Source of the DNA: Cellulomonas phragmiteti
GTDB lineage: Bacteria; Actinomycetota; Actinomycetes; Actinomycetales; Cellulomonadaceae
Direction of reading: 5' to 3'
Length of the DNA: 64,000 bases
Assembly: GCF_016862775.1 (NCBI RefSeq)
Contig: NZ_BONP01000011.1
Coordinates: forward strand, 1 to 64,000
Position 1 is the stretch's first letter. Each line of letters opens with the position of its first letter. A model generated the notes under the pieces. That model made no database searches. It was not told the DNA's origin and worked only from the letters and a program-made list of their open reading frames with translations. Shown here in pieces: positions 44,774 to 56,758 of the stretch. Both the position numbers and the translations under genes were made by a program.

Positions 44774-45889
44774 TCAGAGCAGGTCGTCCCGCCCGCGCCC
44801 GCGCCACCCGTCGACGGCCTGCTTGACCTGCTGCGCGTGGGCGCGCGTCGTGACGAGCAGCGCGTCGGCGGTGTCGACGACGACCGCGTCGGGGAGCCCG
44901 ACGACGCTCACGGTGCGGCCACCGGTCACCACGACGGCGCCGTCGGCGTCGACGCGCAGCACGAGGTCCGCGTCGCCGAGCGTCGCGCTCCCGCCGCCGG
45001 TGCCCTCGAGCAGCGTGCCCAGGGACGCGAAGTCCCCGATGTCGTCCCACCCGAACGTGCCCGGGACGACGGCCACCCCGCCGGCCGCCGCGACGGGCTC
45101 GGCGATGGCGTGGTCGATCGCGATCCTCGTCAGACCCGGCCACGTGTCCGCCAGGCGCGCGTCACGCTCGGGGGTGTCCCAGGCCGCGGCGATGCGGCGC
45201 AGGCCGTCGTGCAGCGTGGGCAGCTGCGCCGCCAGGTGGTCGAGGAGCACCCCGGCCCGCACGACGAACATCCCGGCGTTCCAGCTGTACTCCCCCGTGG
45301 CCAGGTACGCGGCGGCCGTCGCGGCGTCGGGCTTCTCGGTGAAGCCGACGGCGCGCCGGGCGTGCGGTGCGCCCGGCGCGCCGAGCGGAGCACCGCCACG
45401 GACGTACCCGAAGGCGGTCGAGGGCTCGGTCGCCCGGATGCCGATCGTGACGACCTCACCCGTGCGGGCCGCCGCGACGGCCTCGCGGATCGTCTCCCCG
45501 AACTCGGGCAGGCCGGTGATGACGTGGTCGGCCGCGAAGGAGCCGAGGACCACGTCGGGGCCGTGCCGCTGCGCCAGCACCGCCGCGGCCAGGCCGATCG
45601 CGGCCATGGAGTCGCGCGGGCTCGGCTCCGCCAGCACGTGCTCGGGACCGAGCGCGGGCAGCTGCTGCGCGACCGCCTCCGCGTGCCGCGCTCCGGTCAC
45701 CACGAGCACCCGGCCGGGGCCCGTCAGGGGCAGCAGCCGGTCGACCGTCCCCTGCAGCAGCGTCCGCCCGCTGCCGGTGAGGTCGAGCAGGAACTTGGGG
45801 TGCCCGGCCCGCGAGAGCGGCCAGAGGCGGGTGCCCGCGCCCCCGGCAGGGACGACGGCGTGGAAGTCGGCGATCGGCGCGTCCGGCAT
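44774..45889 (-). CDS. manC: Mannose-1-phosphate guanylyltransferase
   Basis: It makes GDP-mannose for glycolipid and glycan synthesis. The 371-residue protein has the nucleotidyltransferase start VVPAGGAGTRLWPLSRAGHP and continues with KFLLDLTG, LAEPSPRDSMAAIGLAAA, FAADHVI, VGFTEKPD, SWNAGMFV and GTFGWDDIGDF. There is no fused phosphomannose isomerase domain. GDP-mannose could supply polyprenyl-phosphate-mannose for the mannosyltransferase at 59444. The ATG at 45889 has a leaderless -10 box. Confidence 0.93.
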   Translation of the reverse strand: MPDAPIADFHAVVPAGGAGTRLWPLSRAGHPKFLLDLTGSGRTLLQGTVDRLLPLTGPGRVLVVTGARHAEAVAQQLPALGPEHVLAEPSPRDSMAAIGLAAAVLAQRHGPDVVLGSFAADHVITGLPEFGETIREAVAAARTGEVVTIGIRATEPSTAFGYVRGGAPLGAPGAPHARRAVGFTEKPDAATAAAYLATGEYSWNAGMFVVRAGVLLDHLAAQLPTLHDGLRRIAAAWDTPERDARLADTWPGLTRIAIDHAIAEPVAAAGGVAVVPGTFGWDDIGDFASLGTLLEGTGGGSATLGDADLVLRVDADGAVVVTGGRTVSVVGLPDAVVVDTADALLVTTRAHAQQVKQAVDGWRGRGRDDLL

Positions 45890-45895
45890 GCGTCC

Positions 45896-45901
45896 ACCGT
45901 A
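45896..45901 (-). promoter_or_regulatory. -10 box (TACGGT), leaderless start of manC
   Basis: Minus-strand TACGGT ends 6 nt before the ATG at 45889. Confidence 0.5.
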
Positions 45902-45994
45902 GCGGCGCCCCGGGAGGTCCCCGCACGCGTCCCGCGAGGCAGGACGCCACGTCCGCCGCGCCTCGGACCGAGGTCCCGGGTGGGGGCCGCGACC

Positions 45995-46010
45995 TGTGGG
46001 CTTGGTCACA
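45995..46010 (+). promoter_or_regulatory. Crp/GlxR-like operator upstream of sdhCDAB
   Basis: TGTGG-GCTTGG-TCACA matches 9 of 10 fixed positions of the cAMP-receptor consensus TGTGA-N6-TCACA. It is centred 132 bases before the sdhC start and about 80 bases before the transcription start implied by the TACAGT box. It is also about 110 bases upstream of divergent manC. Confidence 0.6.
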
Positions 46011-46069
46011 AACCGGCCTCGGGTGCCCCGGCGCCCACCTCGGGGCGGTCCCCGGGGCCCGCGGGTCAT

Positions 46070-46075
46070 TACAGT
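46070..46075 (+). promoter_or_regulatory. -10 box (TACAGT) of sdhCDAB
   Basis: A good TANNNT hexamer 59 bases before the sdhC start. The -35 region is GC-rich and not recognisable, which fits an activator-dependent promoter. Confidence 0.4.
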
Positions 46076-46134
46076 GAGGGGGACGTCCAGGACATCGCCG
46101 TCCGCACGCGAACTCGCCTCAGGAGGCCCCCACC

Positions 46135-46536
46135 GTGTCCTCAGCGCCCACCGCGCCATCGCGGCCGGCCGGAACGCTCTACCGCGGGCGCGAAGGCATG
46201 TGGTCCTGGGTCGCGCACCGCATCACCGGTTTCGCGATCTTCTTCTTCCTGCTCGTGCACGTGCTCGACACCGCGCTCGTGCGCGTCTCGCCCGAGGCGT
46301 ACAACGACGTGATCGGCACGTACAAGAACCCGATCATGGGCCTGGGCGAGGCCGGCCTGGTGCTGGCGATCCTCTTCCACGCCTTCAACGGGATCCGCCT
46401 GATCCTGGTCGACTTCTGGGCCAAGGGCCCGCGGTACCAGCGGGTCATGCTCTGGGTCGTGCTCGCTCTGGTCGTCGTGACGATGGCGGGCTTCCTCCCG
46501 CGTCACCTGATGAACGTCTTCGGGGGCCACTCGTGA
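46135..46536 (+). CDS. sdhC: Succinate dehydrogenase cytochrome b556 subunit
   Basis: A membrane anchor of complex II, 133 residues with three transmembrane helices. The family motif WSWVAHRITGFAIFFFLLVH includes the quinone-site Ser/Arg region and a haem ligand; HAFNGIRLILVDF begins the third segment. GTG at 46135 follows AGGAGG. It overlaps sdhD by 4 bases (GTGA). Its order before sdhD, sdhA and sdhB is that of the actinobacterial sdhCDAB operon. Confidence 0.94.
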   Translation: MSSAPTAPSRPAGTLYRGREGMWSWVAHRITGFAIFFFLLVHVLDTALVRVSPEAYNDVIGTYKNPIMGLGEAGLVLAILFHAFNGIRLILVDFWAKGPRYQRVMLWVVLALVVVTMAGFLPRHLMNVFGGHS

Positions 46537-46991
46537 GCACCATCGCCGATCCCAAGGCACCGCGGCCCTCGCGCCCGGGCCCGTCGCGACGCACGACGCG
46601 CGGCAACTTCGAGCTGTACGGCTGGGTCTTCATGCGCGGGTCGGGCGTCATCCTGATCGTGCTGATCTTCGGGCACCTGTTCGTCAACCTCATGGTCGGC
46701 GAGGGCATCAGCGCGATCGACTTCGGCTTCGTCGCCGGCAAGTGGGCCTCGCCGTTCTGGCAGGTCTGGGACCTGCTCATGCTGTGGCTGGCCATGCTGC
46801 ACGGCACCAACGGCGTACGGACGATCATCAACGACTACGCCGAGAAGGACACCACCCGCCTGGTGCTCAAGATCGCGCTGTACACCGCCTCCGTGCTGGT
46901 GATCACCCTCGGCACGCTCGTCATCTTCACGTTCGACCCGTGCCCCCCGAACAGCCCGGCGGACCTCCTGCCGTCGTTCTGCACGGCCTGA
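46533..46991 (+). CDS. sdhD: Succinate dehydrogenase membrane anchor subunit
   Basis: The second membrane anchor, 152 residues. A basic N-terminus (about 1-30) leads to three helices. FGHLFVNLM carries the conserved His, and MLHGTNGVRTIINDYA is the family signature. A short Cys-containing C-terminal tail (DPCPPN) faces out. GTG at 46533 is coupled to sdhC. Confidence 0.93.
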   Translation: MSTIADPKAPRPSRPGPSRRTTRGNFELYGWVFMRGSGVILIVLIFGHLFVNLMVGEGISAIDFGFVAGKWASPFWQVWDLLMLWLAMLHGTNGVRTIINDYAEKDTTRLVLKIALYTASVLVITLGTLVIFTFDPCPPNSPADLLPSFCTA

Positions 46992-47030
46992 CCACCGGAC
47001 GTCCCCCCAGCAAGGAAGGCCTCGCAGCCG

Positions 47031-48869
47031 ATGCAGACCCACCAGTACGACGTCGTCATCGTCGGCGCGGGCGGCGCCGGGATGCGCGCGGCGCTCGAGT
47101 CCTCGACGCGCGTGCGCACGGCCGTCATCTCCAAGCTCTACCCCACGCGCTCCCACACCGGCGCGGCGCAGGGCGGCATGTGCGCCGCCCTGGCCAACGT
47201 CGAGGAGGACAACTGGGAGTGGCACACGTTCGACACCGTCAAGGGCGGTGACTACCTGGTCGACCAGGACGCCGCCGAGGTGATGGCCAAGGAGGCCATC
47301 GACGCGGTGCTCGACCTGGAGAAGATGGGCCTGCCGTTCAACCGCACCCCCGAGGGCCGGATCGACCAGCGGCGCTTCGGTGGCCACACCCGCAACCACG
47401 GTGAGGCGGCCGTGCGCCGGTCCTGCTACGCGGCGGACCGCACCGGCCACATGATCCTGCAGACGCTCTACCAGCAGTGCGTCAAGAACGACGTCGAGTT
47501 CTTCAACGAGTTCTACGTCCTGGACCTGCTGGTCGACCACGACCTCGCGACGGGCGACGTGCCCGAGGGCGAGGAGGTCAACGCCTCCGGCGTGGTCGCC
47601 TACGAGCTGGCCACGGGCGAGATCCACGTCTTCCAGGCCAAGGCCGTCGTGTTCGCCACGGGCGGTGCCGGCAAGATCTACAAGACGACGTCGAACGCGC
47701 ACACCCTCACGGGTGACGGCATGGCGCTGGCCTACCGCCGCGGCATCCCGCTGGAGGACATGGAGTTCTTCCAGTTCCACCCGACAGGCCTCGCGGGCCT
47801 GGGCATCCTGCTCTCCGAGGCCGCCCGCGGCGAGGGCGGGATCCTGCGCAACGCCGACGGCGAGCGGTTCATGGAGCGCTACGCCCCCACCATCAAGGAC
47901 CTCGCACCGCGCGACATCGTCGCCCGCTCGATGGCCAACGAGGTGCGCGAGGGCCGTGGCGCCGGGCCGAACAAGGACTACGTCCTGCTCGACCTGACGC
48001 ACCTGGAGCCGGCGCACATCGACGCCAAGCTCCCCGACATCACCGAGTTCGCCCGGACCTACCTGGGCATCGAGCCGTACACCGAGCCCGTCCCGGTCTA
48101 CCCGACCGCGCACTACGCGATGGGAGGCATCCCCACCAACATCGACGGTGAGGTGCTGCGCAACGCCACGGACGTCATCAAGGGGCTGTACGCCGCGGGC
48201 GAGGTCGCGTGCGTCTCGGTGCACGGGTCCAACCGCCTGGGCACCAACTCGCTGCTCGACATCAACGTGTTCGGCAAGCGCGCCGGCCGGTCCGCCGCGG
48301 CCTACGCCGCCGCGGCGCCGTTCGTCGAGCTGCCGCAGGACCCGGCCGTCAGCGTCGAGGCCGACCTCGAGCGCATCCGCACGCGCGCCGACGGCGAGCG
48401 CGTGGCCGACATCCGTCGGGACCTGCAGGAGACGATGGACGCGAACGCCCAGGTCTTCCGCACCTCGGAGTCGCTCACGCAGGCCCTGGCCGACATCAAG
48501 GCGCTGCGCACGCGCTTCGAGGCCGTCTCGGTCCAGGACAAGACGCGCACGTTCAACACCGACCTGCTCGAGGCCGTCGAGCTCGGGTTCCTGCTCGACA
48601 TCGCCGAGACCGTCGTCGTCGGGGCGCTCAACCGCGAGGAGTCCCGCGGCGGGCACTTCCGGGAGGACTTCCCCGACCGCGACGACGCACGCTTCATGCA
48701 GCACACCATGGCGTACCGCCGTCCGCTCGCCGCGAGCGGTGCGGACGCCGCCGTCCCGGGGTCCGACGCGGCCTTCCGACGGGCCGAGACGTTCGACGGC
48801 TACCAGGTGGTCCTCGGCGCCAAGCCCGTCACCGTCACCCGCTACCAGCCGATGGAGCGCAAGTACTGA
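47031..48869 (+). CDS. sdhA: Succinate dehydrogenase flavoprotein subunit
   Basis: The catalytic subunit (612 residues) oxidising succinate to fumarate with covalently bound FAD. The dinucleotide fold [16 protein letters not shown] starts the protein. The FAD-linked His is near residue 42 in [62 protein letters not shown] and [12 protein letters not shown] follow. The ATG at 47031 has AAGGAAGG upstream. Confidence 0.97.
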   Translation: MQTHQYDVVIVGAGGAGMRAALESSTRVRTAVISKLYPTRSHTGAAQGGMCAALANVEEDNWEWHTFDTVKGGDYLVDQDAAEVMAKEAIDAVLDLEKMGLPFNRTPEGRIDQRRFGGHTRNHGEAAVRRSCYAADRTGHMILQTLYQQCVKNDVEFFNEFYVLDLLVDHDLATGDVPEGEEVNASGVVAYELATGEIHVFQAKAVVFATGGAGKIYKTTSNAHTLTGDGMALAYRRGIPLEDMEFFQFHPTGLAGLGILLSEAARGEGGILRNADGERFMERYAPTIKDLAPRDIVARSMANEVREGRGAGPNKDYVLLDLTHLEPAHIDAKLPDITEFARTYLGIEPYTEPVPVYPTAHYAMGGIPTNIDGEVLRNATDVIKGLYAAGEVACVSVHGSNRLGTNSLLDINVFGKRAGRSAAAYAAAAPFVELPQDPAVSVEADLERIRTRADGERVADIRRDLQETMDANAQVFRTSESLTQALADIKALRTRFEAVSVQDKTRTFNTDLLEAVELGFLLDIAETVVVGALNREESRGGHFREDFPDRDDARFMQHTMAYRRPLAASGADAAVPGSDAAFRRAETFDGYQVVLGAKPVTVTRYQPMERKY

Positions 48870-49654
48870 TGACCGCCACCGTGGAAGCCCCCGCCCCCGA
48901 GGTCGGCGCCGTGCCGTCCTTCCAGGTCACCCTGAAGATCCGGCGGTTCCTGCCGGCCGACGAGGACATGCCGACGTTCGGCGAGGCGTTCGTCGCCGAG
49001 CCGCGCTGGGACGAGTTCACGGTCGACGTGCACGGCACCGACCGCGTCCTCGACGCCCTGCACAAGATCAAGTGGGAGCAGGACGGCTCGCTGACGTTCC
49101 GCCGGTCGTGCGCGCACGGCATCTGCGGGTCCGACGCGATGCGCATCAACGGGCGCAACCGGCTGGCGTGCAAGACGCTCCTCAAGGACCTGGACCCCGG
49201 TAAGCCGATCGTCGTCGAGCCGATCAAGGGCCTGCCCGTGGTCAAGGACCTCGTCGTCGACATGGAGCCGTTCTTTGCGTCCTACCGCGAGATCATGCCG
49301 TTCCTCATCACGACCGGGACCGAGCCGACCAAGGAGCGCCTGCAGTCGGCGGAGCAGCGCGAGCGGTTCGACGACACCACCAAGTGCATCCTGTGCGCCG
49401 CGTGCACGTCGTCGTGCCCCGTGTTCTGGACCGACGGGCAGTACTTCGGTCCCGCCGCGATCGTCAACGCGCACCGCTTCATCTTCGACAGCCGGGACGA
49501 GGGCGGCACGCAGCGCCTCGAGATCCTCAACGACAAGGAGGGCGTGTGGCGCTGCCGCACGACCTTCAACTGCACCGAGGCGTGCCCCCGCGGCATCGAG
49601 GTGACCAAGGCCATCCAGGAGGTCAAGCGCGCGATGATCACGCGCGCCTTCTGA
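48869..49654 (+). CDS. sdhB: Succinate dehydrogenase iron-sulfur subunit
   Basis: Electron-transfer subunit of complex II, 261 residues. The [2Fe-2S] cluster is held by CAHGICGSDAM and NRLAC. The [4Fe-4S] site is CILCAACTSSCP, and the [3Fe-4S] site CRTTFNC with EACP. The ATG overlaps the sdhA stop (TGATG). A 20-residue Ala/Pro-rich N-terminus precedes the ferredoxin domain. Confidence 0.96.
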   Translation: MTATVEAPAPEVGAVPSFQVTLKIRRFLPADEDMPTFGEAFVAEPRWDEFTVDVHGTDRVLDALHKIKWEQDGSLTFRRSCAHGICGSDAMRINGRNRLACKTLLKDLDPGKPIVVEPIKGLPVVKDLVVDMEPFFASYREIMPFLITTGTEPTKERLQSAEQRERFDDTTKCILCAACTSSCPVFWTDGQYFGPAAIVNAHRFIFDSRDEGGTQRLEILNDKEGVWRCRTTFNCTEACPRGIEVTKAIQEVKRAMITRAF

Positions 49655-49655
49655 C

Positions 49656-50480
49656 GTGGGCGACGCCCTCCCCCGGTACGTCGAGCCGGACCCGGACGCC
49701 GTCGAGGTGCGGCTGCCCGGCGGGAACGTCGGCGGCGCGGTGCGTGTCGGCCGCACGGTCCGGCGCCCGACGGGCCCCTGGACCCCCGCCGTGCACGCGC
49801 TGCTGCGCCACGTGCGCGCGCGAGGGCTCGACGGCGTGCCGGAGCCGCTGGGCGTCGACACGCAGGGGCGGGAGGTCCTGACGTACCTGCCGGGCGAGGT
49901 CGTCGACCTCGCCGAGGTGACCGACGCGCGGCTCGCCTCCGGCGCCGCCTGGCTGGCCCGCTACCACGCAGCGGTCGGCGACCTGCGCCCCGGCCGCGTG
50001 CGGTGGCGGTTCGAGGAGCGCGACCTGGCGCCCGGCGAGATCGTCTGCCACCACGACGCGACGATGTACAACATGCTCGTGGCGCGGCCGGACGCCCAGG
50101 ACGTCGTCGGCGTCGTCGACTGGGACGTCGCGGGTCCCGGTGTCCCGCTGGACGACCTGGCGATGCTCGCCTGGAGCGGGGTGCCGTTCTACGACGACCC
50201 GGGTGCGCCGGAGGGTGCCCGCAGGCTCCGGGTGCTGGTCGACGGCTACGCGCACGGCGGTGCCGGGGCGTCGGCACCGTCCGCCCTCGACGTCGCGCAC
50301 CACGTCGTCACGCGCATGACGGCCGCGACGGACCGCATCGCGGCCGGTCAGGAGGCGGGCGACGAGGGGATGCTCAACCTCCTGCGGGTCGGCGAGCCCG
50401 CGCGCACGCGCGCGCAGCTGGAGGGCTACGTCGAGCGGCTGCCCGCCCTGCTGCTGGCCGAGCTGACCCGCGCCCGCTGA
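49656..50480 (+). CDS. Aminoglycoside-phosphotransferase-like (APH) kinase
   Basis: A 274-residue kinase-fold protein starting 1 base after sdhB, so probably cotranscribed with sdh. The catalytic loop is CHHDATMYNMLVA (Asp and Asn in the usual places), and the metal Asp is in VGVVDWDVAGPG. The N-terminal lobe is short (about 1-90). Family members phosphorylate antibiotics, sugars or small metabolites; the substrate is unknown. It may be metabolic rather than a resistance gene. Confidence 0.85.
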   Translation: MGDALPRYVEPDPDAVEVRLPGGNVGGAVRVGRTVRRPTGPWTPAVHALLRHVRARGLDGVPEPLGVDTQGREVLTYLPGEVVDLAEVTDARLASGAAWLARYHAAVGDLRPGRVRWRFEERDLAPGEIVCHHDATMYNMLVARPDAQDVVGVVDWDVAGPGVPLDDLAMLAWSGVPFYDDPGAPEGARRLRVLVDGYAHGGAGASAPSALDVAHHVVTRMTAATDRIAAGQEAGDEGMLNLLRVGEPARTRAQLEGYVERLPALLLAELTRAR

Positions 50481-50497
50481 CGCCGCGTCACGCGGCG
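50481..50497. terminator. Hairpin overlapping the YihY stop codon
   Basis: CGCCGCG-TCA-CGCGGCG lies just after the APH kinase stop, and its loop TCA is the TGA stop of the convergent YihY gene. It could end transcription from both sides. Confidence 0.5.
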
Positions 50498-51513
50498 ACG
50501 TCGGAGGACGGGTCCTGGGCGGGCGCGGGCGGGTCCGCGGTCCAGGCCGCGGCGAGCAGCACGATGCGCGCGATGAGGTTGATCCACAGCAGCAGCACGA
50601 CCAGCACGGCGAACGACGCCAGCACGGGGTTGCCGCCGACGGACCCGGCGACCACCGACGTCCCCAGGAGCCGCACGACGCCCAGGCCGACCGCGGCGAT
50701 CAGGGCGCCGCCCAGCAGGTCGCGCCGGGGCGGCCGCAGCCCGGCGAGCACGCGCACGAGCATGACGAACACGCCGGCGTCCACGACGAACGCGACGACG
50801 ATGCCGACGGCGCGCACCACCAGGCCCGAGCCGGCCGACCAGCCGAGCACGTCCAGCAGCCAGTCGGCGGCGGTGGTCACCGCGATGCCCAGCACCGCGG
50901 ACAGCAGCACCGCGCCCGCGATCCCCACGAAGGTGCCGAGCTCCCGGAGCTTGCCGAGGACGAGGCTGCCCGGGTCGCGCACGCCGAACATCGCGCTCAG
51001 CGCGGTCCGCAGGGCGGCCGTGACCCGGATCGCGGTGACGAGCAGGACCCCGAGGGCGACGACGCCCGCCAGCCCCAGGCCCGTGCTCAGCACGAGCTGG
51101 TCCGGCTCGAGCAGGCCGTCGCCGTCGCCCGTGTCCACCAGGCCGGGCAGCGACGCCCCGATCGCCTGCAGGACGGTCTCGCGCAGGCTCTCGTTGCCAC
51201 CCAGGACGGCCATGAACGCCGTGTAGCCGAGCGCCAGCCCGGCGAACACCGAGAACAGGGCCGTGTAGGCGAGCCCGCCGGTGAGCAGCCCGCCGCCCGC
51301 CTGCCCGAAGCGCGCGTTGGCGCGCGCCGCACGGGTCCCCTGCCACCAGGCGAGCAGCGCCCGCGCCCGCTCGACCAGACCCGGGAACCCGGCGGCCCAC
51401 CGCGGGCCCGGGTCGGGGTCGGGCGCCTGCGCGGCCGCGTGGGCGTGCGCGGCGCCCGCCCCGGCGGGTGGTGCCACGACCGTCTGCTCGTGCCGGGTGG
51501 TGCGACGTCCCAT
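50488..51513 (-). CDS. YihY/BrkB-family integral membrane protein
   Basis: A 341-residue membrane protein with about six to seven transmembrane helices after a cytoplasmic N-terminus of about 60 residues. The family start is FGQAGGGLLTGGLAYTALFS. Later segments include LLGGALIAAVGLGVVRLLG and LLLWINLIARIVLLAAAW. The molecular role of the family is not settled. In mycobacteria its homologue is also next to trpS. The ATG at 51513 follows a TAGGTT box. Confidence 0.9.
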   Translation of the reverse strand: MGRRTTRHEQTVVAPPAGAGAAHAHAAAQAPDPDPGPRWAAGFPGLVERARALLAWWQGTRAARANARFGQAGGGLLTGGLAYTALFSVFAGLALGYTAFMAVLGGNESLRETVLQAIGASLPGLVDTGDGDGLLEPDQLVLSTGLGLAGVVALGVLLVTAIRVTAALRTALSAMFGVRDPGSLVLGKLRELGTFVGIAGAVLLSAVLGIAVTTAADWLLDVLGWSAGSGLVVRAVGIVVAFVVDAGVFVMLVRVLAGLRPPRRDLLGGALIAAVGLGVVRLLGTSVVAGSVGGNPVLASFAVLVVLLLWINLIARIVLLAAAWTADPPAPAQDPSSDVAA

Positions 51514-51523
51514 GGGAGGGAAC

Positions 51524-53658
<2,135 letters not shown>

Positions 53659-55179
53659 TCAGTCCGACGGGGACGCCTGGAGCCGGACGCGGACCTCGCG
53701 CTCGTCCTGGCCCGTGCGGACCCGCAGCACGACGGTGTCACCGACCTCCCGCGCCCGGATGGTGACGATGAGCTCCTCCGACGCCGTGACGGGCCGACCG
53801 TCGATCGCGAGGATGATGTCGCCGCGACGGATGCCCGCCAGGTCCGCGGGACCGCCCGACCGGACGGACTGCTCGCCCTGCTCGTAGACGCGCACGCCCT
53901 CCCCCACGTACTCCGGGTCCAGGACGACGCCGATCACGGGGTAGGTCGCACGGCCCGTCTCGATGAGCTGCTCGGCCGTGCGGCGCGCCTGGTTCGAGGG
54001 GATCGCGAACCCCAGCCCGATGCTGCCGACCCCCGTCAGGCGACCGGGCAGCTGCGCGATCGCGGAGTTGATGCCCACGACCTCGCCCTGGGCGTTCACC
54101 AGCGGTCCACCCGAGTTCCCGGGGTTGATGGCCGCGTCGGTCTGGATGGCGTTGATGAACGCGGTGTCGGTCGAGTCCCCGTCGCCCGCGACGACCGGTC
54201 GGTTGAGCGCGCTGACGATGCCGGTCGTCACGGTCCCGACGAGCCCGAGGGGCGCGCCGATCGCGACCACGGGGTCACCGACGACGACGGCGTCGGAGTC
54301 GCCCAGGGCCAGGGGCTGCAGGCCGGTCGCGTCGACCTTGACGACCGCCAGGTCGTAGTCGCCGGTCGCCCCGACGACCGTCCCGGGCAGCTCGGTGCCG
54401 TCCGCGAACTGCACCACGAGCGACCCCTCGGACGCGCCGGCCACCACGTGGTTGTTGGTGAGCACGTAGCCGTCCTGCCGCAGCACGAAGCCCGATCCCG
54501 ATCCCCCGCCGTCGGCGGTCGTCACCTCCAGCGACACGACGCTCGGCAGCACGGCCGCGGCGATGCCCGCGACCGACTCCGGGGCACGGTCCACCGGGGC
54601 GGCCGGGGCGGGGATCGTCGGGAGCCCGGCGTCGGCGCGGCGGCCGTCGTCCGGCAGCGCACGACCCCCGGCCAGCCCGCCGAGGAACCCCGCGGCCAGC
54701 GCCAGCACGACGAGGGGCGCGACCCACGCGACCGACAGCGAGCGGCGACGGCGGGGCGGTGCGCCGGGGCCGGGCCCGTCGCCGTCGGCCCGCTGACCCG
54801 GCCTCACGTCCGGAGCGCCCGGTCCACCCGGCGCACCGAACGCGGGTGGCGCACCGAACGCCGGCGGCGCACCGAACGCGGGTGGCGCACCGAACGCCGG
54901 CGGCGCACCGAACATCGGCGGGGGTCCGGGACGGGCCGGAGCGCCGACGGGGGCCGGAGCACCCGGACGCGCGAACGGACCGGGGGGCTGCTCTCCCGCG
55001 TCGGGCGGGCCGGGGCGCAGGGGCGCGGCAACAGGCTCGTCGGCGCCCGTGCGACGGTACGACGACGGAGCGGCGAACAGCGCGGCGGGTGCGGGTCCCG
55101 GCGGCGGTGCGGGCACGGGAGCCGGCGGGGTCGCCGGGGGCTCGGTCGGCTCGGCGGGCGCGGCGCCGTCGTGGCTCAC
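53659..55179 (-). CDS. htrA: HtrA/DegP-family membrane serine protease with PDZ domain
   Basis: A stress protease of 506 residues. A Pro/Ala/Gly-rich cytoplasmic region (about 1-145) contains tandem GAPPAF repeats (89-117). One transmembrane helix follows (about 149-172). The trypsin-like domain lies outside, with His near 244 (TNNHVV), Asp near 275 (YDLAVVKVD) and Ser near 355 (NPGNSGGPL). A PDZ domain (about 410-500, GGPADLAGIRRGDIILAID) ends the protein. GTG at 55179 overlaps the anti-sigma gene stop. Confidence 0.93.
   Translation of the reverse strand: MSHDGAAPAEPTEPPATPPAPVPAPPPGPAPAALFAAPSSYRRTGADEPVAAPLRPGPPDAGEQPPGPFARPGAPAPVGAPARPGPPPMFGAPPAFGAPPAFGAPPAFGAPPAFGAPGGPGAPDVRPGQRADGDGPGPGAPPRRRRSLSVAWVAPLVVLALAAGFLGGLAGGRALPDDGRRADAGLPTIPAPAAPVDRAPESVAGIAAAVLPSVVSLEVTTADGGGSGSGFVLRQDGYVLTNNHVVAGASEGSLVVQFADGTELPGTVVGATGDYDLAVVKVDATGLQPLALGDSDAVVVGDPVVAIGAPLGLVGTVTTGIVSALNRPVVAGDGDSTDTAFINAIQTDAAINPGNSGGPLVNAQGEVVGINSAIAQLPGRLTGVGSIGLGFAIPSNQARRTAEQLIETGRATYPVIGVVLDPEYVGEGVRVYEQGEQSVRSGGPADLAGIRRGDIILAIDGRPVTASEELIVTIRAREVGDTVVLRVRTGQDEREVRVRLQASPSD
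54831..54920 (-). repeat. Five 18-bp coding repeats in htrA
   Basis: Units of 18 bases beginning GCGCACCGAAC start at 54831, 54849, 54867, 54885 and 54903. Units 1 and 3 are identical, as are 2 and 4, so there is a 36-bp higher order. They encode GAPPAF hexapeptides in the cytoplasmic linker. Confidence 0.85.
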
Positions 55180-56093
55180 GGGCGCTCCCACACGGCCGAG
55201 ACGGTCTGCCACCCACGACCGATGTGCCCGACCACGGTGTCGTCGTACCCCCCGCTGGGGAAGGCCTCGACGAGCGCGTCGATCTCCCCCTGGTCCTGCG
55301 AGGCGACCACCTGCACGACCGTCGACCCGGACTGCCAGGCGACCTGCCAGGGCTCGACGGACAGCACGTGCACCTGCCGACCCCCGACCTCCCGGACCGG
55401 CGCACCCGCGAGCGCGTCGGTGTCCAGGCGTCCCTGCTGCTCGGTGACGACGAACGTGCCGGACGGGCCCGTGACGTCCACCTCGAGCACCCGCGGGCCG
55501 TCCGACGACCAGCTGATCGACCCGACGCGCCAGCCCTCGGGCAGGTTGCCGGGGAACGTCCACCCCTGCCCCCGCAGCCACGCGATCGTCGCGTCGTCGG
55601 CCGGCACCGCCTCGCCGCCCGTGGGTCCGGGGGTGTGCGCGAGCAGACCCAGCACGGCCGCCGGGTGGGTGGAGGGCGTGACGACCGGCCGCTCGCCCAG
55701 CATGAACAGCCCTGCCGCGACCGCGCCGAGCCCTGCCATGGAACCCACGACGAGGCGCACCGGGGGGCGGCGCGCGACCACGTCGCCCCGCAGCGCGTGC
55801 GTGGCCGCGAACGGCAGGGCCGCGCCGGCACCGACCGCGAAGGGGTCACGGCCGACCGGGCTCGCCGGCACGGGCGGGACTCCCTGCGTCGACAGCGACA
55901 GCAGCCGGGCGGTGAGGTCCTCGGGGGGCGCCACGGGCTCGGCCGCGGCGAGCGCCTGCCGCGCCGCCCGGGCCGCGGCGAGCTCGCGTGCGCACGTCGT
56001 GCAGGTCGCCACGTGCGCGAGCGCGCGCTCGGTGGCGGCGGGGTCCAGCTGCCCGTCGACCAGGGCGCTGATGCGCGAGCCGAGGTGCATCAT
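55176..56093 (-). CDS. rseA: Anti-sigma factor with zinc-binding (ZAS) domain
   Basis: A 305-residue protein that should bind and inhibit the ECF sigma factor encoded upstream. The ZAS motif is His27-x3-Cys31-x2-Cys34 (HVATCTTC) in a helical N-terminal domain. One transmembrane helix (about 113-133) follows, then a 170-residue extracellular domain ending [20 protein letters not shown]. The ATG at 56093 overlaps the sigma-factor stop (ATGA); the adjacent ATG at 56090 is an alternative. Coupling to htrA suggests stress-regulated proteolysis. Confidence 0.88.
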   Translation of the reverse strand: MMHLGSRISALVDGQLDPAATERALAHVATCTTCARELAAARAARQALAAAEPVAPPEDLTARLLSLSTQGVPPVPASPVGRDPFAVGAGAALPFAATHALRGDVVARRPPVRLVVGSMAGLGAVAAGLFMLGERPVVTPSTHPAAVLGLLAHTPGPTGGEAVPADDATIAWLRGQGWTFPGNLPEGWRVGSISWSSDGPRVLEVDVTGPSGTFVVTEQQGRLDTDALAGAPVREVGGRQVHVLSVEPWQVAWQSGSTVVQVVASQDQGEIDALVEAFPSGGYDDTVVGHIGRGWQTVSAVWERP

Positions 56094-56674
56094 CCGGCGA
56101 CCTCGGCGGCGTCCGGTGCGAGGGCGTCGGTGGCGGGCGGTGCGAGCGGACGGCGGTGCTCGAGCGCCACGCGCAGCCGCGCCCGCGCGCGGTGGATGCG
56201 CGAGCGCACGGTGCCGAGCTTGATGCCGAGCGTCACGGCGATCTCCTCGTACGACAGTCCCTCGATGTCGCACAGCACCACCGCGGCCCGGTACTCCGGC
56301 GGCAGCTCGTCGAGCGCGCGCTGGACGTCGTGGTCGAGGTTGGCCGCCTCGAAGGCGCGCTCCGGGGTGGCGAGCAGGTCGGTGGAGGACCACCGCTCGG
56401 TGTCGTCCCCGATCGGCTCGATGCGCACGCGCTGCCGCCGCCGTGCCTGGTCGAGGAAGAGGTTGGTCGTGATCCGGTGGAGCCAGCCCTCGAAGGTGCC
56501 CGGGCTGTACGTGTGCAGCGACCGGAACACGCGGACGAACGTCTCCTGCGTGAGGTCCTCGGCGTCGTGCCGGTTGCCCGTCAGCCGGTACGCGAGGCGG
56601 TAGACCCGACCGGAGTGCTCGCGGACGATCTGCTCCCACGACGGGGCCTGCCACTCGGCGGGCTGCACGCTCAT
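56090..56674 (-). CDS. sigE: ECF RNA polymerase sigma factor, SigE type
   Basis: A group 4 sigma factor of 194 residues. Region 2 (about 20-90) contains [20 protein letters not shown] and [20 protein letters not shown]. Region 4 (about 115-170) contains [20 protein letters not shown] and [20 protein letters not shown]. With rseA, htrA and tatB it forms the extracytoplasmic stress cluster known from mycobacteria. The ATG at 56674 was chosen; it follows GGAGAGAG. Confidence 0.93.
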   Translation of the reverse strand: MSVQPAEWQAPSWEQIVREHSGRVYRLAYRLTGNRHDAEDLTQETFVRVFRSLHTYSPGTFEGWLHRITTNLFLDQARRRQRVRIEPIGDDTERWSSTDLLATPERAFEAANLDHDVQRALDELPPEYRAAVVLCDIEGLSYEEIAVTLGIKLGTVRSRIHRARARLRVALEHRRPLAPPATDALAPDAAEVAG

Positions 56675-56758
56675 CTGCGGGGCTCTCTCCTCGATCGGCT
56701 CGCGGGACCTCAGTGTCCCAGGTCGCGGCGCCGCGCGGCGTCCGTGTTCGTCCTGGGC

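Noticed and set aside
49656..50480. Aminoglycoside resistance gene
   Set aside because: The kinase fold is clear, but the chromosomal place behind sdhB and the divergent N-lobe give no reason to assign antibiotic resistance.
54831..54920. Regular repeats that might be a CRISPR array
   Set aside because: Units are contiguous 18-mers without spacers and encode GAPPAF in the htrA frame.
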